From contig CAVNZM010000013.1 of the NCBI GenBank assembly GCA_963693365.1, positions 8,866,001 through 8,930,000 of the forward strand: a stretch of 64,000 nucleotides of DNA, read 5' to 3'. This document shows, in pieces, positions 55,454 to 64,000 of this stretch (position 1 is the first letter of the stretch; every line of letters starts with the position of its first letter). Source of the DNA: Amoebidium appalachense (lineage: Eukaryota > Ichthyosporea). Below the pieces are notes generated by a model. The model searched no databases. It saw only the letters and a program-made list of their open reading frames with translations, and was not told the DNA's origin. The position numbers and the translations under genes are program-made.

Positions 55454-57057
55454 TTGTGGGGGCACACAGCATCGAGGAGATGTGCAGGTCGCTCAAGCGG
55501 CCACGGCGTGTGATGATGCTTGTCAAGGCCGGGCAGGCGGTGGACGACTTTATTGAGCTGCTGCTGCCCCACCTCGAGAAAGGGGATATTATCATCGACG
55601 GCGGAAACTCACACTTCCCTGACTCTCAGGTACGTGCGTGTGTGTGTGTGCGTGCGTGCGTGCGTGGGTACGTGGTTGGGTGCGTGCGTGCGTGGCGCCC
55701 GAACCCCGGGAGGGGGGGGAAGGTGAGATTTGATGGCTAGAGACTGCTTTCATTCAGGTGCGTTTGGGTGGGGGTGGGGGGAGCAGATGTCTTTGTGCTC
55801 GCTGGAAGGACTTATACGTGTGACATCACGGGCTTTGCTAGATCATAAGAGGCGATCTTTTGCCAAGTCCCCCCTCCTGTGCCCTTGCCTCTCCCTGTTC
55901 CTGGGGGGGGGGGGGGGGGGGGGGGGTCAGAGGGAGGGCCGACTGTGCTGTGGCTGACTCTATGTGCAGAGACGCTACGAGTACCTTTCCAGCAAGGGGC
56001 TGCACTTTATTGGTGCAGGTGTGTCTGGCGGTGAGGAGGGTGCCCGCTATGGGCCATCCATCATGCCGGGGGGTGACAAGGCCGCATGGTAAGTGCTATC
56101 TGTGTTGCATGCGGTTGGTGGGTTTGTTTGTGCACATCTGCATGACCTTACCTGCTGTGAATACTACATTCTACCGTTTTTCCAAGGGAGGAGAGGGGGG
56201 GCACTCTTCAAACCGCTGACGTGCTGTTTTTAAGCCAAGAAGTTGACGTCCTTTGCTGTGATTCCCCCACCTTCTAGTGATGCATAGACCTGACCGTGAG
56301 CACACCGCGGAATAAAATGTAGCGTTCTTGATATAGCAAATGGGCCCGGATCCACTTTCATCCATACATATCAGCCCTTTAAACCTAGTATAAGCCTAAC
56401 AAAGCTGAGCTCTAAATGTCGACAAGGAAACGACGTTTTTTTTTTTTTTTTTTTCTAATTGGTCCTTAGCGCGAAGAAAAACCATTGTTTTTGCCTATGT
56501 GAGACTTGGTTTTGTAGCACCCCGGGCCGCCGCCAGTGGCCTCCTCCCAGGCCAATTCGATCAGCGGCGGTCGACACATCGGGGGGGAGACTATGAATTT
56601 GAGCCAAGCTATTTGATTGGCCGATACTGATATGAAACTCAAACTTTCAAACTTTCGCTACTATAAAGGGGTGTGCATCACAGTTGTAATATACGAAAGT
56701 TTGCGGCTTCGCCTTGCCCTCAGTATAAAAAGGTATCAAAATAAGCGTCTTTGTCTCCTGCGTAGTTCTTACTAAGCATGTAATGGGTCCTGGCCGCAAT
56801 AAAAGCTAATAAATTAGAGCAAAAAAAGGTCAATTTCGAATGTCTTTCCTATGATCGCTATGCTTCATTTTATTCGGTCGGTCTGAGCCGCCGGCCGCCG
56901 CGGTCAGGTCTATACACCGTGTGCATGTTCACATAGTATTTATGCACATGTCTTGTGCTTTGTATGCATGGCGCTCTGGTGTGGACGACTGGTAATTTGA
57001 CTTGATTTCTTTCTCTCTCTCCTGCTCTATATACACACCCCCTCGTTTCCCCTCGTG

Positions 57058-57109
<52 letters not shown>

Positions 57110-58725
57110 TCCCCCCCCCCCCCCTTCTCCCCTCCCTATGCTCTCTCTCTCTCTCTTTATTTCTCTCTCTCTTCTCCCTCTTCCCCCCCTCCCCCTTCTC
57201 TCTCTCTTTCCCCCCCCCCCCCCCCCCCCCCCATTACCACCCTCTTCCTTTCTCACACACACACTCTCTCTCTCGCTTTCCCGCCTCCACATTCTGTCTC
57301 TCTCCTCTATCTTCCTATCCCTCCCCCACCCTCTCTTTCTCTTTCTCCCCCCTCCCCCCGGCCTCCGCTGAGGATGGGGTGTGCTTATTATGCATACTCA
57401 ATATGTGTGGGTTATAATATGTACTTCATAATGTATAACACATCCTCCCCCCCCCCAACCATAACCACTACCAAATTCTCCTAATCGCCCACTTTCTCCT
57501 CTCCCCCCCAACACACACCCACCCCCTTCTCTTCCTCTCTCCCCCTCTCTGTCTCGGTCTCCTTTCTCTCATTTCCCTCCCACTTGTCTCTTTTGCTTTC
57601 AACTCTTTCTCCTCCTCTTTTTTGCTCCTGCATCGCCTCTGCCAATGCCCTCAACACCCAAGCATGTGATCACACAGGGTGTGGCTATCCTGACCCTGAC
57701 AACCACAGTCTACACCCCCCCCCCCCCCAGGTTGCTCTGTGTCATGCACCTGTAAGCACCTACCTATTTTTCGCTGCATGCTGCATTAGTTTTGCCTCCA
57801 CACATGTTCACCGTTTAGCTCACCTTGCATAAGCAACCTGCTCGTCGTTGATCAAGACGGGTTGGCCCTCCCAAGTTCAGTTGATGCTGCTGCCTGAGTT
57901 GGAGAGTCGTATATACGCGGGCTAAGGGGTCGAAACTCAGACACAATTGATGACTTGGGCCCTCCCTGAGGATGGGCTCTGCTTATGACACATACTGTGT
58001 GCATTGCTGATGTTGCATACTTGAATGTTTGCCTTTGCATGTGTCCTGCACCTTGCTTCTCATGTTGTTTACTTTGTGCCGTATTTCGCATTCAACCCCC
58101 CCTCCCCCCTCCCTCCTCCCCCCTCCTCTGACGCCCCTCTCCCCCTGCCCCATCTTCTGTACGGCGGATTCTGGATGTTGTTTTCTGCCTTATTGTGCAC
58201 CTTGCACCCTGCAACAGTCCCTCACCCCCCAACCAACCCCCTAGGCCGTACGTGAAGGACATCTTCCAGGCCATCAGTGCCAAGGCCAACGGGGAGCCGT
58301 GCTGCGACTGGGTGGGCACGGGGGGTGCCGGGCACTTTGTCAAGATGGTGCACAACGGCATCGAGTACGGCGACATGCAGCGTACGTGCATGCGCCCTGC
58401 CAGGCTGGGATGGGGGTGATGGGTGCTGTGTGGTGCCGTAGAACCTATAACTGTGGATGGGCCGTCCTGAGAATGGGCTCTATTAATGATGGGTACTCTT
58501 TGTGTGTGCTTTGCAGACCCTGTGTGGTGTTGTCGGTCGTGAATGGTACTTTGTGCTGTGTAACACGTTTTAAACCACACACACGCTCGCGTCCACGCAC
58601 ACCCACAGCTGCCCTCTCCCCATCAATGCCCACATGCTCCTAGTTTCTGCACTTACCTTCATGTTTGGGTGTCTGGTTTGTGCTACTAAGTGTGCACTGG
58701 TCTCTCTGCACGTGGCCTGTGCGCC

Positions 58726-58760
<35 letters not shown>

Positions 58761-59825
58761 TATGTCAGGGCATGCCCTCACCCCCCCCTTTTGATTGAGC
58801 AGTGATCTGCGAGGCCTACCAGCTGATGAAGGACGGGCTGGGCATGAGCCACGATGAGATGAGTGAGGTGTTTGCAGACTGGAACAAGAGGGAGCTGGAC
58901 TCGTTCCTGATCGAGATCACACGGGATATCCTGGCCTTCAAGGACACGGATGGCAGTGCGCTGGTGGAGAAGATCAGAGACACGGCAGGCCAGAAGGGCA
59001 CGGGCAAGTGGACGGGTATAGCCGCCCTGGACATGGGCATCCCCCTGACGCTGATCGGGGAGAGTGTGTTTGCACGCTGCCTGTCTGCCCTCAAGGACGA
59101 AAGAGTGGCAGCCAGCAAGGTGCTGGCTGGGCCAGCAAGCAGCAAGTACACGGGGGACAAGAAGGAGTTTGTGGACATGATCCGCAAGGTACATGCCCCT
59201 GGTTTCTGAACAACCACACCTGCTTTGCATTCTGCATCCCCCTTCCTCCCTCCCCCCCCTCACCACCACCCCTAACCCCACCCAACGCAACTCAACCCAC
59301 CCTACCCGGACCCTTCTTTTTGCACTGTGCATGTGCACAACGTTTGTCGTTCATCTGCACCTGTTGCTGTGTTGGCCAATGCATGTGCCGACCAGATACT
59401 AACATTGTTCTGCAGGCACTCTATGCCAGCAAGATCATCTCGTATGCCCAGGGCTTCATGCTGATGCGGGAGGCTGCAAAGGAGTACAAGTGGGAGCTCA
59501 ACTATGGATCTATTGCCCTCATGTGGAGGGGTGGCTGCATCATCCGCAGGTGGGTTAAGATGCATAGTGGCAGGGTTGGTGGGTTAGCGCTATGCATGGT
59601 GGCAGGGTTGGTGGGTTAGCGCTATGCATGGTGGCAGTATGGTGGCTGGATGGTAGCTGACCGTTGGTTCACAGTGTATTCCTGGGGGAGATCAAGCGGG
59701 CCTACGACCAGAACCCCGACCTGGTCAATCTGCTGCTCGACTCCTTTTTCAAGGACGCAGTCGCATCCTGCCAGGTGGGCCCACACACACACACACATAC
59801 ACACACACACACATACACACATGCA

Positions 59826-59890
<65 letters not shown>

Positions 59891-60005
59891 CACACTTGCA
59901 CACTTGCTGCCAGCCCTCCACCTTCTCCTTATATACCGGGTCAATCCTCTGCCGGCCACCGACCACAGCAAGCGCCAGGGCAAAGGGCAGATGCTGACCC
60001 CTCAC

Positions 60006-60066
<61 letters not shown>

Positions 60067-60229
60067 ACACACACACAGGATGGCTGGAGGCAGGTAGTGG
60101 CCCAGTCAGCCCTGCTGGGCATCCCCACACCGTGCTTCTCCACGGCCCTGGCCTTCTATGACGGCTACAGGACCGCAATGCTGCCCGCAAACCTGCTGCA
60201 GGTACCCTCAATGGCTGCCTGGGCATCTC

Positions 60230-60260
<31 letters not shown>

Positions 60261-60571
60261 AAAAAAAGAAGAAGAAGAAGAAGAAGAAGAAGAAGAAGAA
60301 GGCGGAAAAGAACTCCGTTATCACCCCTAGGCATGCACATAGACACCACATGGTTTAGGATGGCTGCTTGTGGTCGTAGGTGGAGGCATGAGATGATTGC
60401 TGGCTGTGTGCATCTGCAATGTGCATGCACGTGCTCACCCACACACTGCAGGCACAACGGGACTACTTTGGGGCGCACACGTACGAGCTGCTGACTGCGC
60501 CCGGCAAGTGGATCCACACTAACTGGACGGGCCGTGGCGGCAACGTGTCCTCCACCACATACCAGGCATAG
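53534..60571 (+). CDS. PGD: 6-phosphogluconate dehydrogenase, decarboxylating (11 exons, 486 aa)
   Basis: The enzyme oxidises 6-phosphogluconate to ribulose 5-phosphate and CO2, making NADPH in the oxidative pentose phosphate pathway. It has no targeting peptide and is probably cytosolic. Exons: 53534-53553, 53864-53897, 54782-54892, 55453-55629, 55970-56088, 58245-58381, 58803-59188, 59416-59549, 59675-59774, 60079-60201, 60452-60571; total 1461 nt with every phase consistent. Visible motifs are the NADP fold [52 protein letters not shown], the catalytic-Lys segment [16 protein letters not shown], the family signature [13 protein letters not shown] and C-terminal [17 protein letters not shown]. 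Length matches the family (about 480). Exon 1 encodes only MTAPEAG. It is preferred over an ATG at 53847 because the 53863/53864 acceptor has ACTAAC about 20 nt upstream and joins in phase. Confidence 0.96.
55360..55452 (+). repeat. Poly-C then (CA)n forming the 3' end of 6PGDH intron 3
   Basis: About 38 C (55361-55398) run into about 26 CA units whose last CAG is the acceptor for [10 protein letters not shown]. The same poly-C/(CA)n/CAG arrangement recurs at 60009-60078 before exon 10. Confidence 0.85.
56540..56720 (+). promoter_or_regulatory. Promoter-like patch inside 6PGDH intron 5
   Basis: TGATTGGCC at about 56608 and CTATAAAGGGG at about 56661 are spaced like a CCAAT/TATA promoter. They sit in an AT-rich stretch with no downstream coding frame. 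It may be a relic of an inserted element (for example a solo LTR) rather than a working promoter. Confidence 0.25.
57003..57360 (+). repeat. Pyrimidine-rich block with (CT)n in 6PGDH intron 5
   Basis: A (CT)n core at 57060-57106 sits in about 360 nt of almost pure C/T. More CT-rich sequence follows at 57485-57625. Mirror-like pyrimidine runs can form triplex DNA. Confidence 0.8.
57362..57446 (+). repeat. C-tailed dispersed repeat, diverged copy E
   Basis: CTGAGGATGGGGTGTGCTTA followed by TTATGCATACTCAATATGTG matches the 3' core of the family with about 75% identity by eye. It ends before a C-rich run. Confidence 0.6.
57823..58095 (+). repeat. C-tailed dispersed repeat, diverged copy F
   Basis: This long copy runs from CCTTGCATAAGCAACC to TTTCGCATTCAA and then a C-rich tail, 150 bp before the exon 6 acceptor. 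Its central hairpin is CTGAGTT...AACTCAG, where copies A, B and D have AACTCGG. The pairing is kept with a different base. Confidence 0.7.
58446..58576 (+). repeat. C-tailed dispersed repeat, diverged copy G
   Basis: ACTGTGGATGGGCCGTCCTG followed by AGAATGGGCTCTATTAATGA matches the family core. It lies in intron 6 in sense orientation. The tail is decayed. Confidence 0.5.
59569..59632 (+). repeat. 32-bp tandem duplication in 6PGDH intron 8
   Basis: Two identical 32-bp units (GGCAGGGTTGGTGGGTTAGC then GCTATGCATGGT) fill half of a 125-nt intron. The exon 9 acceptor is 42 nt further on, after GCTGAC. Confidence 0.9.
60229..60300 (+). repeat. Poly-C, poly-A and (GAA)n in 6PGDH intron 10
   Basis: About 22 C are followed directly by 17 A and then about 11 GAA units. 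This is another case of the C-then-A order seen throughout the window. Confidence 0.85.
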
Positions 60572-60975
60572 TGTAGGTTGTTAGGGTGGCACTAGGCTAG
60601 CACTAATCTACGCCAACACGTGTACGTAGGGTTTAGTTCATGGGGGTGTGGTTGCGGTGGTCTGGTGGTTTTTAAAGCTGGAGAATGAAATTGACTTTGT
60701 AGGTTTTTAGATGAACATCGTTGATACATGCACAGGCTCCTACTCTGCTTGGGGCTGGAGCACACCCCAATCCCCATATACAGTTAAGCTGTGGGTGCTA
60801 CACGTGTGTGTGCATGCACCCTCCCCTTGCACAAACACAGACACGTGCAGGTCATTGCACACCCACACTCACTCACCCTGGGTGCCAGGCAAATATAAAC
60901 ACCTTTTTTTAGTATTCGACTGTGTACTGGATATGTCGGGCGTTGGATTCCCCTTCCACCCCCCTCCGCTCCCTC

Positions 60976-61006
<31 letters not shown>

Positions 61007-61790
61007 TCACGTGGATATGTGGGTACATGCACACAACACGCCACATGGTCCAGGATTAGGCAAGCACAAAAGCAACGCACCACATCTGTCGATATCCTCC
61101 CGCGGCACATACACATTCGCACTAATAGTAGCACAGTGTCACATGATGCGCACACGCCGCACCACATGTAGAACAACATGACCACATCTACGCGCACAAA
61201 TGTACACACAAAGTCACAAGCACACAACAACACGCTTGGCACCGCACATGTATGCATGTTTGGTTGGCCTCGTGAGTGAGCGCGCGCGCACACACACGTG
61301 TCTTACACAGCACCAGTGTATGGCCACATGTATTCACACACCCTCACAAACACACAGCATGGCCGATAGTATCGGTGTGTATGCACAGACAAACACATAG
61401 GCGTGACTGCAGCACCACATATGCTTGCGTGCGTATGTGCACACACACACTCACACACACAATGAGTCATACATGCACAGTACACACCTCAGCCCATAGA
61501 TACGTCCATACACTCCCTCGAGCTCACGGCGCTGTACATGCAACACTCACCACCAGCACCTCTAGCCATCATAACCCTCATAACACGCCAGCGCCAGCGG
61601 CCTGGAGGTGTAACTTTGAACAACTACGCACACACTCCACCCCCACGCCCCGCCGCAGACTCTCATTCCGGAGGCAGGCTTAGTAAGCAAACACAGAAGC
61701 CCCCCCAACTCACCCACCCATCCACCTCCCTACACACACACACATTACACACCACCCCTACCTACACACCACCCCTACCACCCGTTATAT
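60572..61790. other. Downstream of 6PGDH: no gene recognised
   Basis: This is CA-rich degenerate sequence with many ACACAC and CATG words. No canonical AATAAA was found close to the 6PGDH stop. Confidence 0.55.
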
Positions 61791-62428
61791 AGCAGAATTC
61801 ATGTCAGGCACTGAGATTTCCTCAACAAAGGCAAAACTATTCCGGCAAAAGACCCCCCCCCCCCCCCCCCCCCTTCCTGCCCCCCGGGACCCGGGCCCCT
61901 CCGCCCGTCACTATTCTGAAATCTCAAAGGCAGATCTGCCCGTAATATATTATCTTCTAAGCCCTCACCTGCTCCGTGTCCGAGCTCGAGAGTAATTTTC
62001 TTGTTTGCTAGCCGCGGCGCTGTGTATCCTCTGAAATGTCTGACACAAATCTACGTCATCACTCCTCTTACAGAAAATGTCACTCTTGCATTGCATAAAC
62101 TCAACAAAAGCCCCCCCCTCCCCCCCTCCACTCTCCCCGGGCACACCACCCACTCTGACCACCACCACCCCCTTCCTCCCGGGCCCGTCCCAGCACCACT
62201 GCAGCTGGCACCCCCACCCCCCGGTTAGCAGAATCATTTCAAAAGTTCTGTACGGCGCAGGCAGATTTACTCAGCAAACTAGCATTAATCCCTCCCCCCC
62301 CCCCCCCCCCCCCCTCCCCCCCCCCCCCCTCTCCCCCCCCACACACAAAGCCTCCGCCCCCACCGAATGTTAGCAGAAGCACCCTCGCAATAAAAGCTTT
62401 AGCTAGAACCTGGCATTCTCCTGCAAAA

Positions 62429-62492
<64 letters not shown>

Positions 62493-62720
62493 TCTTCGTC
62501 TTCTCAAATCATTCTGCAAAAGACCAATATTACCGAAGGGGCCAATCACAGTCCTATAATCCAGCAATACAACAGCATGCACACACAAGCTGCAACCAGA
62601 ATCCCACAGTATTTTGTATCTGCAGAAGTCACCAGCAAACATATTAAGCACTATTCTGCCTTGCCAAGGCAGCTGTAGCAGACCTTTCCAGCTAAGCTTT
62701 CTTTTCTCTAACAAAAAGTG
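61791..62720. repeat. Repeated TTAGCAGAA...CTGCAAAAG-GCCCCC modules
   Basis: Short AT-rich modules with AGCAGAA and TTCTGCAAAAGRCC (about 61793, 62226, 62371, 62423, 62512) alternate with poly-C tracts. The largest tract is a 50-nt C run followed by 10 A at 62431-62490. They recall the palindromic array at 5536-5735. Confidence 0.45.
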
Positions 62721-64000
62721 GCCAAGCAGATAATTCTGTTGATGTATTTAGAACATCATGATAGCTGCATGGCCACGGGCGGTGTGCTACCATGCATGGC
62801 CATGCGCAGCTGCAGCCTAATGCTGCACACACCCATGGCAAGGTTTCGGCACATGGACACGGAAACATATCTGTGCAGGTGCTTACACGACATGGTGCCA
62901 CATGTCAAATGATTACGTGCACCCACCCATCCACACACGAAGAGGTAGCAAACATTATTGCCCCTGTGGCTCCAACAGCTGTATAATACCAAGGCCTTAA
63001 AATGACGGGAGGGGGATGCAAACGTGGTGGGGCCACATTCACATGCATACAGACAGGTACTCGGTGCTTCCAAAAATGTTCACAGTCAGGACCTGGACTA
63101 ATTAACACAGGGGATACAACTGCTGCCGTTAATTGGTAGGAGCTAGTCTGAAGACAGAAGACGAAGAAAGTGTGTGTGTGTTTCTGTGCATGGGGCGTGG
63201 GGGGTCGCAAAGCAAGACCGTCCGGACGTAGGTGAAGCTGGCAAGAGCAAACACAGTGGGACAATGAATAACAGCAGACTTACTCCCACCAGAATATGAG
63301 GTGGAATGATATATGGTGCGGATGTTTTGCTGGCGGTTAGCAGGTGGTGTTCCTTTAGCCTACACACACAATACTGGTCTCCATAACCAAGGTACACAGG
63401 TACGCGTGTTCACACACACACACACACACACGCGCACACACACACGCACACACACCCACCCACCCACACCCGTTTATTTATATGCGCACGCACACCAAGA
63501 CCATGCTTCCAAACCAAAGAAGGAATTTGGTACACACATGAATAGAAGTGTAAATCTGAGCCATGACCTCGGAGTATAAGCACAAACTCGATTCTCGTGG
63601 ATATCAGGCATCGACATGGGCATGGGACGGTTCAGACAGTTCGGATTTATTGTCGAGAAATTCCCTTCTGTTTGTGGTTACACCTCATGAACCTTGTTGA
63701 TTTACAAGATGTGTGAGAGAACCACAACACTAAGGTTGTAAGCACGTTACAGACGATAGAATATTTTGTTCTGACAAATCCGCCTCTCCCTCCATCCCAC
63801 ATGCGACCCAATGCAGTAAGCTCCTTCCTCCTCTGTAAGCTGTCTTCCAAAATGTCTATCAGCACACTTATGCACACGACACTCCAAAACTCATGTGTAT
63901 TTAGGCGCTCTGTTTCTCGCACATGACTTTTCCACCTCCATCCGTCCCCTCTTTTTGCATGCGCACCAACACGCCTGCATTTACAGTATCTGCATGCACA
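62721..64000. other. No gene recognised
   Basis: This is unique sequence with a small CA block at 63412-63465. A minus-strand AATAAA (complement of TTTATT near 63646) could mark the 3' end of a minus-strand gene continuing beyond the window. The minus frame 63647-63922 has no recognisable domain. Confidence 0.4.

Overview
The window reads as nuclear DNA of a eukaryote with GC-rich exons. All four multi-exon genes and the one single-exon gene lie on the + strand. The introns are short to medium, full of microsatellites, and have GT-AG ends. About fifteen have a CTAAC or CTGAC branch-point motif 13-25 nt before the 3' splice site. The organism cannot be named from sequence alone. A fungal-type mitochondrial acetolactate synthase, a metazoan/fungal-style SH3 adaptor, a cathepsin B-like protease with a thrombospondin-1 module and a TMEM214-like membrane protein together fit a unicellular opisthokont (for example an ichthyosporean, corallochytrean or other holozoan protist). 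That is inference only.

Layout. 1-10 kb: no host gene. It holds an inverted-repeat element (1867-2633) with a tRNA-like B-box, a decayed LINE reverse transcriptase (about 2870-3672), and long CA, GT, poly-C and poly-G tracts. 10157-20667: acetolactate synthase in 16 exons, with one apparent 1-nt frameshift in exon 13. 23566-24678: an intronless adaptor with a C-terminal SH3 domain. 27749-32127: a secreted or surface C1A cysteine protease in 7 exons, disrupted by a 10-bp tandem duplication. 34961-51590: a TMEM214-like protein in 24 exons (865 aa), with a cysteine-rich N-terminal cap and proline-punctuated helical repeats at its C terminus. 53534-60571: 6-phosphogluconate dehydrogenase in 11 exons (486 aa). 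60.6-64 kb: repeats, with no gene recognised.

Exon models were built by hand from splice consensus, conserved family motifs and codon phase. The TMEM214-like and 6PGDH models close perfectly in frame. The ALS and protease models close in frame only after allowing one indel each. ALS starts valine/isoleucine/leucine synthesis and 6PGDH supplies NADPH and pentoses. The other genes have unrelated roles and there is no sign of a cluster.

The most unusual property is the relation between simple repeats and splicing. Many introns begin with (GT)n or G-runs exactly at the donor, or end with poly-C and/or (CA)n exactly at the acceptor. Several have tandem duplications of the branch-point/3' splice-site region. 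A family of structured, C-tailed repeats lies only in introns and only in sense orientation.
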